NCBI GenBank assembly: GCA_030737875.1
Contig: CM060909.1
Span: 392,965,565 to 393,029,564 of the forward strand
Direction of reading: 5' to 3'
DNA length: 64,000 nucleotides
Source of the DNA: Allium sativum
Taxonomy: Eukaryota; Streptophyta; Magnoliopsida; Asparagales; Amaryllidaceae
Position 1 is the first letter of the stretch, and each line of letters begins with the position of its first letter. The notes beneath the pieces were generated by a model. That model was not told where the DNA came from. It saw nothing but the letters and a program-made list of their open reading frames with translations, and made no database searches. Shown here in pieces: positions 21,596 to 34,447 of this stretch. Position numbers and translations under genes: made by a program.

Positions 21596-22661
21596 ATGAC
21601 AACCAATATTGAAATTGTTAATAATAATAGTTCTTTTGTAAAGGATCAGTCCACTGTTAGATCGCCACTTTTTAATCGTAGTAACTAGCATATTGGGCTT
21701 GTAGAATGAAAATTTATTTACAATTTATAGGATTAGGCACCTGGAATATCACATAAACTGAATATATTGAAGCTACTGTTAATTTTGTAAAATGAACTAA
21801 TGATCAGAAAGCCACTGCACAAAATAATTCAGAGGTTATGAATATTTTATTCTGTTCACTAGATAGAAATGAGTTTAATAGGGTACCTGTTTGAAAATCG
21901 GCATATGAAATCTGGAAAACTTATGCAAGCGACTCATGAAAGAACAAGTAAAGATAAGAAGACCATAATGTCCATCTTAACCAATCAATTTGAATTATTT
22001 AAAAATGAATTAGAATGAGTCTATCTCTGATGCGTACTGCAGGTTTTAGGAGATCGTGCACTCATTAATGGCTTTGGGAAAATCATATTCTAAGGAAGAT
22101 CAAGTCAGAAAAGTTCTAAATTCCATAATTTCAGATTTGAAGCGAAAGACACTTGCAATTGAAAGGGCAAATGGTATTAATGCAATGAAAATTGAAGACG
22201 TAATTGGTAATCTAATGTTGTTTGAAGTCCAGATGCAAGGAAGGGAAGAAAATAAGCCATCAAAAAAGAAATCAATAGCATTTAATTCAACAATTGACGA
22301 TTCATACTCAAATAGCTATAATGATGAAGAGATAGCCTTAGTGACAAGGAATTTTAGAAAATTCCTGAGATATAGAAAAAGAAATAATTTCAAGAAGAAC
22401 GTGCGAAGAAAATCTACGAAAAATAATGAGATTTTGAGTAACGTCAGATGTTATAACTACGGCAAACCAGGTCATCTGAAAAGATTCTGTCCATATCCAG
22501 AAAAACAAAATCAATCTATAAATGATAATTCATCAAAGAAGAGAAAAAGAGAGTTGGATGACTCTGATTCATCTTCTAGTGATGAAGAAAAAGAAACAAA
22601 TAATTTGAATATGTGTTTCACAACAATTCACGAATTAGAAGAAATCAAGGAAAGGATCTAA
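21596..22661 (+). pseudogene. gag: Copia gag polyprotein remnant
   Basis: Starts ATG at 21596 (MTTNIEIVNNN...), soon disrupted by stops. Recognisable family blocks follow in mixed frames: NILFCSLDRNEFNRV, AYEIWKTYA, QFELFK, then an open stretch from 22056 with HSLMALGKSYSKEDQVRKVL and MKIEDVIGNLM typical of the UBN2/Copia gag family, and a CCHC zinc knuckle CYNYGKPGHLKRFC (Cys-X2-Cys-X4-His-X4-Cys) near residue 132 of that stretch, with an acidic Ser/Asp tail. No protease, integrase or RT follows; another LTR begins at 22716 and interrupts it. The stops show it is inactive. Confidence 0.85.
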
Positions 22662-22715
22662 AAAGTAGGCATGCCTTTATAATTATTTTTAAAATTTAGT
22701 TTGAATGATTGTTAG

Positions 22716-24640
22716 TGTAATGACCCGGTTTTTGATTGAATTTGTAATATCATTTATTTATGGATTATTTCAATAATTTATTTAATTAAATAAATTTATA
22801 ATGAAAAATTAAGGAAAAATTCCAAATGTATATATTTTAATAGTTTAATTTTTCTAACCAATGTATATATGTATAGAAATTCCAAGTAAGTAATGTTTTG
22901 TCAATTTATTTTGTATTTTTAATTCTTGTAAAAATAAATAATATTGGATCTGAATATTATTGAAAATTAGAATAATCTAAAAATCCTATGTGTATATTTT
23001 AACTTGTTATAGTTATATATATACAAGTAATGTTATTTTAATATTTTTTGGTATTTAAACTTGTTTTTAATTCATGTAAATATAGAATTACATACAAAAT
23101 TAAATAAGAATATTTAAATAAAATCTCATTTACTTCACATTGAAGTATATGAAAAGATATATAATTAAATTGATATGAAAAGAGGGATATACAACCATTA
23201 ATATAGTTTGAATTACTTGATGGCAAAGAATGGTTATTTTAAACCATTTAATAAAATCCATTAATTGTTTGAATCACTTAAGAACCAAGTACTAGCTATT
23301 TTAAAATCATTACATACATGGTTGTACAAGATTCGATTTTGTTTTAAATCTTTGTAGTACTTAGGAAATTTAATGGTTTTAATTCCTTAAGAGCTAAGCT
23401 GGGTTATTAAAACATTTTTGCACATGGGTATGTACATGTAGGCTGTAAACACATAGCCTAGGAACATGATCTTCCAATATTATATGCAACAGCCTAATTA
23501 CCCTATCCATAGCCAAGCACACATTTTCAAATCGACTAAGACAGCCTATATTATCAAATCATAAGCATTAATTACAAGAATTGCTTGAGAGCCAAGCCTT
23601 GGATTTTAAAACATTGTCAGCACATGGATATACATGTGCTTGTCATTAAAATGGCTGGTCGTGCATGTGCAGATGGAAAAAAATAAAACCTATATACCCT
23701 AGGCTAAGTTATTTCAAATCAAACTATTTGCACATGGCTTGTACATATATCCTGAACATGTATAACAGCTAGAAGAGTTTAATGAAAATGACTAAGCAAC
23801 ACCTTCATTTCCAATAAAATTTAGCAGCCTAATCTACTACCTTATCAAAGCTAGATGTTAGGAAATATTATAGTAATTGTTTCACCTAAAAATACACATA
23901 CTTCTCCTAAATTCATTCACATCTTTTTCCAATAACCAAACTAAAAATTGAAAGAAAGAATGGCAGCAAACTCAAACAAGGAATACTAGAACTAGAAATG
24001 AAATTGCTAAGACCAATGAGTGATAAGGTGAGTAAACACCTCATTTGTTCCTTTTAAACCTGTTCTATGTTATTTTATATTGTGATTCAAGCTTATATAG
24101 TATATTATATCTAGTTGTGAAGTAATTATGAAACTCCCTTCGACTCCATGTTCTAATAAAATAAACCGGTAATATGCTCTTAAAAAATCAATTGATTACT
24201 TCATGGTAAAATCCCTCAACGATGCACTTTATTCCAATTTTAACAAAGCAGGGGATAAATGGTATAGTTCATTTGTTGGTAACTTGGAAGATTAAAAATA
24301 TTTATATACTATACGAGCTTCTAGTTGTGTGATATCCAAGCATCATGATAATTATACCTAAAGAGCGATCGTTGTCAGTATTTGAAGTTGTCTGTAGATG
24401 CAAACTTATGAAATATTTACATCACCATTTGATTTAAAATTCAATAGCTTAAACTCTGATTTGTTTAATGATTTGATTCCAATATGGAAGTTGGTTGTTT
24501 AGGCCTCAAGTATATTTTAAAAATGGTTTGAACTTAAGGCATAGTTTATATTTTAAGAGGTACTTGATTTATAGTGAAGAGTCCCAAAAACTCAAAAATT
24601 CAAATATCATAACTTTGTAATTCAATTATACGATTGTGTT
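22716..24640 (+). repeat. LTR start of Gypsy type, right end not found
   Basis: TGTAATGACCCGG at 22716 interrupts the Copia element and matches the terminus class of the other LTRs (TGTAA-NACCCGG). It has an AT-rich U3 and, at 24028, a strong 5' splice-like AAG/GTGAGT, as in the other LTRs. No polypurine tract, primer site or matching 3' terminus is seen downstream, so I cannot tell a solo LTR from a truncated element. The preceding 5 bp are GTTAG (22711-22715). Confidence 0.5.
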
Positions 24641-25470
24641 CATCTGTGAAAACCATGTACTTTGACGTTAATATCATGATTTTTAGTATTTTGGTTAAGT
24701 AGATTTTGTCTATTGTTCGGAAAATCTATTTGAAGCAAACGCCGATGGTCAAGATAGTTGGAGGCCATGGCACTAGGCGTGGAGCTGCTGGAAGGTATAG
24801 GGACCATAGAAAAAATAAAAAATGATTTTTCCATTGACTGTTTCAAGAGAACAAATTCCATAGGGGTTTTGGTTGTTTTTTGTCCTAAGTTGCTGATGAA
24901 CTAGGCTGCCACGGAGGAGAGAGGGACATGCGCACCATTGGGATTGATGCAGGGGGTTGTCGCGAGTCTTTGGTCGAAATTTGGTGATGATCGATGAAGT
25001 TTGATGGCAGCACGAGATGTTTTCTCTGATCGAACTGAAGTTGCAAACTTGGGTTGGAATTGTTGAATTTCGATATAGATTGTTGTGGGGTTCTTAGGTG
25101 ATGGCTTTGTTTTTGGTGGTGGTTAGGCATTTGTGGGGATGGTCGTCATGGTTGATCGTTAGTCGGGTGGTTGGTGAACTTGCACCAGTGCAAAGATGTG
25201 CATTTGAATATTATTGGAAGAAGAAAGAGCAAAAGGAAGAAAAGAAACAGAAAAAGATGAGGGAAGGGAGATCGGGTTAGCTACTACATTAGTTTTATGG
25301 ATTTGGGCTTTTGGGCCTGTTCTTTGGGAAAAAAAACAAACAAAAGAAGGAAGGAAAATATGAGATGGAAAGAAAGCGAGTAAGGGAAGAGAGAAAAGGA
25401 ATTGTAGAAGAGAGAGTAGGGGTGTGCTGTGTAGCTGGTGTAAGTTAGGTCATGGGATCGGCCCAATTTA
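24641..25470. other. GC-richer block, function unknown
   Basis: GC-richer than its flanks. Read on the minus strand it is pyrimidine-rich (CTCTCTTCCCTTACTCGC near 25400) like a transcript leader, with Pro/His/Ser-rich frames of 73 and 81 codons (24640-24861, 24885-25130) that lack domains and good starts. It may be the leader of another LTR in opposite orientation or a captured promoter. Confidence 0.4.
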
Positions 25471-27480
25471 AATTAAAAATATATAATAAAAGGAAATGAA
25501 AAATATGATTCGAACTTATTTATACAAGTTATTACAATATATATGTGTGTCCGTATATATGCAAGCGTGTGGGTTGGATCGAGTTCGCTCGAGTAAAAGT
25601 GAAACAGCGAGTGCTTGTTTGGTAGAAGCAACGCGACGAATTTGCCAAGATTAAAATGATTTGAATTAAATTAATCTAAATAATTAAAAATGCGGTTTAA
25701 ATTATAAAAATCATTTATAATTAAACAAACATAAATTTACTCGCTAAACTATATTAACACATAACTGTTAATAATTGATCTGTAAATTCAGTAAATTATG
25801 AATTGGTTGTTTAATTAATTGATTTATGAATTGAGTTGTGTTTAATATTATATATTTTAAATGACATCTACTAGTGGAAATATCCACTATTAATAGAATT
25901 GACTAAATTGCTTGGATACCCTGCTAGCAGAAATAAACACCGTTTTGTTATTTCGTTAGTTTGACATATTTATTAGCAAAATATATGTTGTTGGGATATC
26001 ATATTATCAATTGATAATATAAAATCATATTTACATAGTTGTTTGTGTAATTTGGGTTAACGACTTGAATGTCGTTTGAACTGCTATATGCTATTGGAAC
26101 TGCTAAGTTATAATTTCTGTAAAGTAAATAAAAAATTAACTTAAGTTGTTAATATTTTGAATAATTGTTTTTAAGAAACAATTAAAGGTGATTATTTTAA
26201 ATTTATTATTTATTAATTAATTTAAAGGGGAAGAGTAATTGTAATAAGTTAATCAGATTGTTTTTAGGTTGATTTAAATCAACTGTTTTAAATGAAAATT
26301 GATTATTAAATTAATTTGTTTCTAATTAATTTAATGGAAATAGTTTTAATAAGTAATTATCAAACATAGAAATGTTTTATTTAGAATTAATTAATATTTT
26401 AACAAATTTTGGCAAGTTAATGATGTAGTTAAATATGTTGATTATAACAATATGATTTTTGTTTGATGATAACAAACATATATATTATTATGTAAATGTG
26501 TTTGTAAACAGTACTATTCCATATTTCACATCACATACAAAAATAAATATTTATATTAAGTAAAATGCTACTACACATAATTGAATATTCAAGTAGTATT
26601 TTTATTCAAATAAATATTTTATTTCAACTTATGAAACGGTACAAATTTCTGACTCCACTGTTTACAATTCACTGTTAATAACACTACATTTCACTCGATT
26701 CAATCAGTTTACACGTATAGACTCCTATACATTCATGGAAACACAGTGATTCTTCTTATGTTCCAATCCAGTCCAATCACCTGCATACCTGTCACAGAAA
26801 CACACATAGTAAACTGGAACAAAAGTAGATTTAAATACCATAAAATATAAATTTATTTTAAATTTTCTTTGCCTTAGAATTTTGGTGTGTTTCTCATCAT
26901 TTTTCTAGACTTGGTCTGATATATATACATTTATCTAAGTCCAGAAAGCTTGTAATATTCACAATGATTCACTATAAATACCACAAGGTAGACTGAATCT
27001 CTGGAGCCCGCAAATCATCCTCAACGCAGCTATAGTGGTCTTCTAATCAAGACCAGCATCGAATCAAATTCGTGGTTTGCTAATGTTGACCAGCCATGAC
27101 ACAACGTATAGTGGTCTGCTGATTTAAATGAATAAAAAATATTCATGTATATCATTCAAATAGCTCACATATATAAATTGCACATGCATGATACATGTAT
27201 ACACATGCATGTGTATGTATATATTAATGTGCAGGTGAATAGGTTCGACAGGCAATGCATGAATCAAAATGGACAGAGCAAGTATAATGCACCAAGCAAG
27301 TACCAATACAACAAGTAATGTCTAACACAAACACAAGATATGATTAGTGTATGCAAGACATGGCTCGGCAGTTTTCAAATACATGGTTACAAGCACAAAT
27401 CAAACAAACCAATTGAGATAAGTAAAGTGAAAAGCACAAGCATGTAATGGTGGACACGGCAAAAGCTACAAGGAGAGGGA
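25471..27480. other. AT-rich unassigned DNA
   Basis: Mostly AT-rich with scattered stops. Around 26440-27120 the sequence has a Copia-LTR flavour (GATGATAACAAAC, TATAAATACCAC near 26980), but no paired terminus or primer site was found. The 60-92 codon minus-strand frames at 27124-27846 lie in non-coding DNA or in the solo LTR. Confidence 0.45.
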
Positions 27481-29426
27481 TGTGATGACCCCAAAACCCG
27501 TACTGACGGTGGCAAGGGTAATCTTTGGGATATAACACATAAACAGATAACAGCAGAACAGAAATAAATAAATACACCAGATAATGAACAAATAATACAC
27601 TGGATAAACGTAATCATCAGAGTTACACAGTATACAGGATCATACTTAGTACAAATACAGTTCAACTATACATAAATGTCTACAGCGGAAACAAACATAA
27701 TATGTACAATAGGAGCTGAACAGCATAAAAAGAGATAAATGATAGAATCCATCTTCAGCTCCAGCTATCCAGAAAAAGCCTGCTAATAACCTGAATACAG
27801 GGCTGCCCGTGAAAAAAAAGGGCACCCGAGTTTGCAAGTGAAACAAACTACGAGTCAGTCATGGGACTGGTATGAGAAATCTACTTAACACAGTTAAAAT
27901 ATGGCTAATCATAGGACCGCGCCACTTTCGTGGAGCGGGTTTACTCCATTGGATTGCCAGTGCTTTAAAACAAATAATTCTTTTAAACATCGCATTGCTT
28001 TTTATAAAAATGAAGCCGATATAAGACTCAAGTCCCATCACATAATGCTACGCAAACCGGAGGATAGAGTTTTACCTTATAATGGCCAAAATATGCTTGA
28101 TACGAATAAAACAAAAGAATTTGATATTATTGCTAGTGTTTATATGTTTCAAAAACAATTTCAATCATAACTATCAATCATAGACGGCATGGGTACCATA
28201 TATCATGTCGCCATATATATATATATACAATCAAAACCGCACAGTGATGTATTTGGAAATTGGATTTTCGTCATGAACCAAGGCAAAAGATAGTCCTTAC
28301 CGACTTCGAGACGCTCTAGCCCGCCCCTCAGGACCCAGACTTAGGTGGGCCCTTGGATCGTTAGGGCCGGTCCACCGATGTGGAATAAAATTCCTGAACA
28401 ATGCGTTTCCCCGCCCTTTGGGGCGTAAGTGAGCCAACGAATGACTCCATCGGTCCCGGATCGACCGATATAACCGAGACGCCTCGCAACAGCAACAACC
28501 ACATAGGTGAAAATAATATAAATGTTAGCCAGTTTAAGCACTGACACCACCTCTAACTAGAAAGAAACGCATGTCCTCCCTGAGGTCCTTCTCCCGTTTC
28601 TGGTTCATACCGGGGTGTGAGGTTCGCGAATTCACGTTATACACAAAGCTATACCACACAGGCGGTGCTTTGATCATCACCACAAGACTTTGCTTTTCAA
28701 CAGTAGCCTTGATCATTTGCCACTTAGGCATGCCACACTAGCAATTCATGCCATGCGACTGATGTCCATCGATATACAACCTCTGAGCTCGTGCGTCTCA
28801 GAGAAGGGCGTTAAGCAAAAGAATAAATTCTCCGCCGCCAAACAGATGTATATTTAATAGAGATCAATCAACACAGAATAAAATCTAATGTCAGACACAT
28901 GGTCCATTTACAAGTCCGTTCTGGGTCTGAACGAAACCAGAGGCACTATATACCTCGCAAACCCATCGACCTCCACGTACGCCTGGACGATCACCACTCA
29001 TTATCCATATTTCGGGATCTCCGGTCTTCGACCATCGTCTTCATCTTCGATTTCTCATCGTCAACTCAGTTATTCAGAATGGGATAAACCCGGTCTTTCT
29101 GAGCAACTCGCATATGCAATAAACAAATGCTACACAAACACGATACACGCTTCATTTCAATTCATCAGTCACTAACCGTAAATCAGTAAGAGAACGATTT
29201 CCCAAATATTAACCCCGAAGGCCGAAACCCACATCAGATCAAAACCCAGGAAACCATTCGACTTAGCCAACCTTCAGTTAGTTTCTAAATTTCACATCCA
29301 CATCGTTTATAATATTTTATAACGATTTACCGTTATTTTTATTTATTTTAAAATAGCCAATTTATTCAAACGACGCTTCGGGCCGTAACGCGACCGTGGC
29401 ACTGTTTTTCTTCATATTTGATTTAC

Positions 29427-29850
29427 TCATATATGAAAATCTAATCGTTGGATCTTCACAAAATTTACATCATTAGAAAGATCTTTTCAAAACGAATCCA
29501 ACGGTTCCAGTTTTGGGAAAATCCGACGGTCGGATCTCCCGGCACACTCGTTTGAAGTTCGATTTCAAAATACGAACTGCAGCGTCGTTATTCGATTTAA
29601 TTTAATTATATATATATATATATATATAATCGATTCTGGCGCTGTTTTTCTTCAAATTTGAATTAAACATTGCAGACAATCCAACCGTTGGATCTTTACA
29701 AAGTTGGTGCCGTTGGAAAGATATTTCCAAAGCGAACCCAACGGTTGCGATTTCGGGAAAATCCGATGGTCGGATCTCCCGCACTAATCGTTTGAAATCA
29801 CGGTTTCAAAACACGAACTGCAGCTTCGTTATTCGATATATTTCAATTCT
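29427..29850 (-). repeat. tandem duplication of a CCAACGGTT/TCCGAC block
   Basis: Two about 200-bp units in the solo LTR (roughly 29427-29600 and 29652-29850) share AATC.AACCGTTGGATCTT, AACCCAACGGTT, the palindrome ATCCGAC-G-GTCGGAT, and CACGAACTGCAGC.TCGTTATTCGA. The second giant element has one copy per LTR (37720-37880 and 49250-49420), which accounts for the 113-codon antisense frames there. Confidence 0.75.
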
Positions 29851-29989
29851 ATTTATATATATATATATATCGATTCTTCGATTTCAAAACAATATTATTT
29901 TCATACATTTGATAAAAATGATATTTTTATCCAACCGACAATTATTTCAACACTTCGCTATTTTTAACTATTCATGTATATAGTAAAAA

Positions 29990-30190
29990 TGTGATTTTTA
30001 TTGTAAAACAATTTATTTCAAAACATGATTATTTTATATAGTTCATATAGGTGATAAAAATATGATTTTTATTATAAAACAATTTATTTCAAAACACGAC
30101 TATTTTATATAGTTCATATAGATGATAAAAATATGATTTTTATTATAAAACAATTTACTTCAAAACACGAATACCATTCAACACATGAAT
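29990..30190 (-). repeat. AT-rich tandem repeats in the solo LTR
   Basis: About three units of 70-72 bp, containing GATAAAAATATGATTTTTATTAT (written here without its last three bases as GATAAAAATATGATTTTTAT) and AAAACAATTTATTTC. Positional equivalent of the hairpin arrays of the other giant LTRs; each unit has an AAAAAT/ATTTTT inverted pair. Confidence 0.75.
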
Positions 30191-32262
30191 TTCTATTCAA
30201 CGAATAAATTTCTATTCAACACACGAATATAGTTTCAACACATGAAAATAATTCTAACACATGAATATTATTCAAATTTTCGGCAGCATAACGGCAGGGT
30301 AGTTAAAACTGGGGCCGTCCCTAGTACGGCTCCTCGCTCTACCTTAAAGCCTCGCAGCTTTTGACAATGGGGATTCATGCATCTAGTTCGCACGCAGGCG
30401 GCATGTATATTTTTTTCATTTCCACAAACTAATCCTATGTGGTTTCAACCAAATAATTCTCAACCACAAACGGGTATTTTTCAACCACAATCAATCAATT
30501 TCAACGACAAACAATTCTAATCAACCATTCGTAATCAATCAATTTTCACACCAATCACAACCAATAAATATCGTCCATGGTTTGTGGACAAGGGGCGTAT
30601 ATATATATATAAGCATTTCACTTCTATTCAACACATATATAATTTTTACAACGCATATATAACTTATATATCGAACGTACAACTTATACAACGCTTATAC
30701 AAGAGGTGTACAACGCTTATATAACCCATACATCGACTATATAATTTATACATCGTTGTTTTCCATATCGTTTATAAATTAGAAATCTCACATTGGGTTC
30801 CACTCCACCAAAATAGCAGAAGGCTCAGAAAAATATGCGGTCTCTTCTAGAATGTAGAAGACGTCCACACGAGTCCACTGTCTCTTGTTTCACTGAGTTT
30901 CGTCAAGAAACGAAAAAGATATGATTTTTACAGTGAAAACAAAAACCGTAGCGCTTTAAAGTGCTATAATATAATTTATTTTAAAATAGCCGTATACCTC
31001 TCACGTTTGTTCAAAACTAGGTCGAGGATTTCCGCGAAATCCGTGCAGCTATATGACGATCGGCCTTCACCACCTTGAAGGGCTAGGAGCGGCGCGCCTG
31101 GGGTGCTGACGGTGTCGAACTCGGAGGTCTGGGGGAGGAGCAATCGAACGGCGAAAGGCGAAACTTTGGAGAGCTCAAACTCGAGCAATACACAACGATT
31201 TGAGGTGGGGTTTATTTTGATTTGAAGAGGGATAGGAGGACTTCAAAAACCCTAACTGGAGGTGGGGCTAATTCTTCTTGGATCGATCGGAAAATGAGGG
31301 GGAATGGAGGAGCGTTTTCCACCTTCGATCTGGAGCTTGGGCGTGACGACGGGGAAAGAGAAAATAGCGTGGACCAATGGGATTTTTTATTTTATTTTAC
31401 AAATTTTAAAATCTCCAAAATACCCCTTGTCACACGCGAACACCAATTCAAACCCAACGAATGTCGTCCCTAGCGTTTTACCCCCATTTCGAACACAATG
31501 GGATATGTTTCGTAGGCCCATTCGACTGTTTGAGTCAGTTTTCCTTCGAATTAAAATATAAAACATTCAATATTCGATTTGAACGTACATTTCAATTTGC
31601 CAGGGCCACAAACTGATTCGAAAAATTCCAGAAAAATAAATCTAGCTATGTTTTGACGATACGGTCCCAACAAAACTAGTTTCATTGAATTCTGAGACCA
31701 TTTGAAAAATGGCCCATTTTTGGTCGGTCCAATTTAACTATAATTGACCAAAACACGTTTTCCATTGCCACGCTCACATACTAGCTTCAAAAATTATGAA
31801 ATTTGAAACCTAGAAATAGTTTAACATCCCGGATCCAACAAAAGTGGTTTCGTCGAATTCTGAGGTCGTATGCAAAATGTCCATTTTCCAGGGCGATATA
31901 ATTTCTATAGCGACCTTTCTGAAAATTCATTTGGCCATAACTTTTGCTTTTCGCTACGAAACTTCGATTTTTCAGATTCGTTAGAAAGATATTCATTAAC
32001 AGATTTAAATATTTTTGGTTTCACTCAAATCTGTTTTGTTTTGCACCCGGTACAGTCAGTCAAAGTTTGAAATGAAAATTTGAAACTACCGCGCCATTTC
32101 AGGCCTTGTTTATAATTAGAATTAATTATATTCGTTTTCAAATGTCGATTCAAACTTATTTTTTATCGTTATTATTTAAAATATTTATTTTAAATATTTA
32201 AAATCCATTAAAATAGCCAATTTAAAAATTTTAAATTGGTTCAGATTTTCTGGGTCATTACA

Positions 32263-32878
32263 TGGTAGGTGCCAATATATACAAGCAACTAAGGAGCATC
32301 ATGGAGGTAATAAGCTCAACAATTCAAAATGAGCATAGTGGCTGGACACATGAATAGGGACTGGCATATAACACAAGCCCAGGTCAACCAGTAGCAACAT
32401 GTATAATCGTGACGCATAGTGGTCGGGTGCAGCAAGAAGGTACAACAAATATATCACTATACGAGCATTGAAATAGGTGATGATCAACATGACAACAAGT
32501 TAGATGCAAGTAAAGACATGGCAATTTCAAATAATTGAATGTAGAGGTAGTGTACAAGTATAAAAAATAGTGCAATCATGAAGTACACACTAAGATGGCA
32601 ACTCAAGAATATTTTAGGTCGTTGTTGGCAAAACTGGAAGTAAGATAATCTCAAGTGCAAAGCACTTTATAACTCAAGTTGCAACAAAGAACAAGCACAA
32701 TTGAACAACATCAGTTACAGTCATTTCAGTTTCAAGGACATGAGTGAAATAATGTACATAATAGTATACACGACATGGCAGTACCACAAGCAACTAGGTA
32801 ACCAATAAAATCGACACACAAACATCCAGGTTCTGATGCACAAAGTCATGGTAGTGCGCATAAAGTTTAAATTCCAAT
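32263..32878. other. unassigned intergenic DNA
   Basis: Same base style as 27121-27480 on the other side of the solo LTR, so probably the pre-insertion locus. No gene or element terminus recognised. Confidence 0.5.
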
Positions 32879-32886
32879 ATCGAACC

Positions 32887-33439
32887 TAGGGGTGGGCGCG
32901 GTTCGGTTCGGTGCGGTTTGGACCTCAAACCGTTTCCGCACCGCATCAAACGATTTTTCAAAAATACAAACCAGTATACTAACCATTCAAATGGTTCGTT
33001 TTCGGTTCGGTTTCGATGTAATACGGTCCGGTTTTGGTTCGGTTCGGTTTGAACCCGTATTAAATATGAAACAATAGAATTGCTTCAATCAACAATCAAT
33101 TTACGATTGTATGACGTTGTGCCACTTGAAGGTTAAAACACATAGTGTTATCATGAATTGATATAACTACAAGATACGTTGAAAATAGAATATATATCGT
33201 TAAAATAAAAAGTTAGATAGGAATTTGTTATTTTTTTATCACAACATTACCGGAGTAGCTATGCGGTTCGGTTCGGTTTAATATGGTTTGGTAACAGTTC
33301 AAACCGCAACCGAACCGTATCGTTGCGGGTTGGTTCGGTTTGGGTTGTTGTTTTAGAGAGAGAATCTGGTGCGGTTTTCCGCACCGTTTTTACGGTCCTG
33401 GCGGTTTCCGCATTGCGGTGCGGTTTATGCCCACCCCTA
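32887..33439. mobile_element. hAT-like non-autonomous element, 553 bp
   Basis: Perfect 8-bp target duplication ATCGAACC (32879-32886, 33440-33447). Terminal inverted repeat TAGGGGTGGGC at both ends, continued by GC-rich GGTTCGGTTCGGT-type subterminal repeats on both arms, which can pair with each other. AT-rich centre, no transposase. The frame at 32892-33077 is the low-complexity arm, not a gene. Confidence 0.9.
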
Positions 33440-33447
33440 ATCGAACC

Positions 33448-33461
33448 AATGAAGCAACATA

Positions 33462-33494
<33 letters not shown>

Positions 33495-34447
33495 TGCATA
33501 TAAATGTGTGTATATATATACATGCATAACAGACCATGAGCAAAGAGAATACTAGGAAGTGGAACAAACTGTCACATGCAACAATGCGCAGAAAGATCAA
33601 GAATGCATCTATTCTTATCAACATTTCAAGTGAAGCAACTGTTCTTCTCAAATAAATAATGCAGTGAAATATAACAGTAATTAAATCTTTTGGGAAGCAA
33701 ATTATTCGAGATAGAGGATGTTTAGGAATATATTTGTAAACTATTGTTTTAAAATTATGTTGAAAATATAAACAAGAGGATCGAAGTTCCAGAAAGCATC
33801 CAAGTATATATACGGCAAGTATTGATTTATTTATTTTCAAAAGGGATTGATTCAAACTTCCTGAACTATCTCAGCCCAATACAACAAACAAAATCAGATA
33901 TTATATCGGGGTTTAAAACCTTATAAATTGCACGCAATTCATCATAGGCAGCATCAAAAATTCAGGTAGAAAATCGAATAAACAAATTTAGAGAACTCAC
34001 AAGAATTTAGAGATTTTCAATCAATTGCAAAGCCCGGATCGTTCGACTAGAAAGTAACTGCATAACAAAGCCATCGAAGAATCAAAAATCGCGATTGGGA
34101 TATAAAATCTTAGGTAGCGATTGAAGAACAAAGCATGAAGCTGACGTTGTATTTTGACATAGCACAAAAGAAAAGAGGGTCGGACTAATTCTTCTTGATA
34201 GAGTCTTAATTTGAAAATAAAAGGGTTAAAAGGTTTTTAAGTTGATATTGTTATTTTAGTGTTTTTTATTTGTAATCGACTTGAAGTTTACTAGTTCTCT
34301 AAACTAGGGTTTACGCATTAGGGTTTTGTAATTCGTGGAAATCTGATCTAGAGGATAAAGACCAGTGCAGAGTTTTGAGCGTAGGATTATAACAGTTAGG
34401 AGCGGGTGTCGCAAGTTTATAGAGGACTGTAACCGTAGAGATTGTTT
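33448..34447. other. intergenic DNA with microsatellite
   Basis: ATAC/TATA microsatellite at about 33463-33525. The rest is AT-rich. The 33259-33855 minus-strand frame (198 codons) is non-homologous and mostly spans the hAT arm plus the microsatellite. 33980-34440 has leader-like texture, but no start codon with a supported exon was found. Confidence 0.5.

Larger units (their letters stand above)
27803..31004 (-). other. putative leader intron in the solo LTR
   Basis: Minus strand: 5' site CAAAC/GTGAGAG at 31004 just after the GC-rich block (31000-31470); branch-like CTGAC (27858-27854) in the hairpin CAGTC-CCAT-GACTG (27869-27856); then a run of eight T and CACGGGCAG with AG at 27804-27803. 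This is the best acceptor among the non-coding giant LTRs. About 322 bp remain before the LTR end. Confidence 0.4.
27481..32262 (-). mobile_element. solo LTR, Gypsy giant-LTR type (4.8 kb)
   Basis: On the minus strand it begins TGTAATGACCCAG (32262) and ends GGGGTCATCACA (27481). Its first 400 bp align by eye with the start of the 4413 element (for example TTTGACTGAC.GTAC, GTGAAACCAAAAATATT, AAAGTTATGGCCAA), and its last 400 bp with that element's end (TATCCTCCGGTTTGCG, CCAGTCCCATGACTGAC, TTTCCGCTGT). No second LTR, primer site or polypurine tract adjoins, so it is probably a recombination product. Flanking pentamers AGGGA and TGGTA match at only three of five positions, a decayed target duplication or none. 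Confidence 0.8.

Noticed and set aside
24885..25130. His/Pro/Ser-rich frame in the GC-rich block
   Set aside because: No domain, no continuation, and composition explained by pyrimidine-rich leader-like DNA.
33259..33855. 198-codon minus-strand frame
   Set aside because: It runs through a hAT element arm and an ATAC/TATA microsatellite; the residue runs are low-complexity and there is no homology.
34391..34400. AACA followed by GTTAG as a possible right end of the 22716 element (matching GTTAG at 22711)
   Set aside because: A 5-bp match next to CA is expected by chance in a span this long, and the adjoining sequence does not resemble LTR ends of this class.
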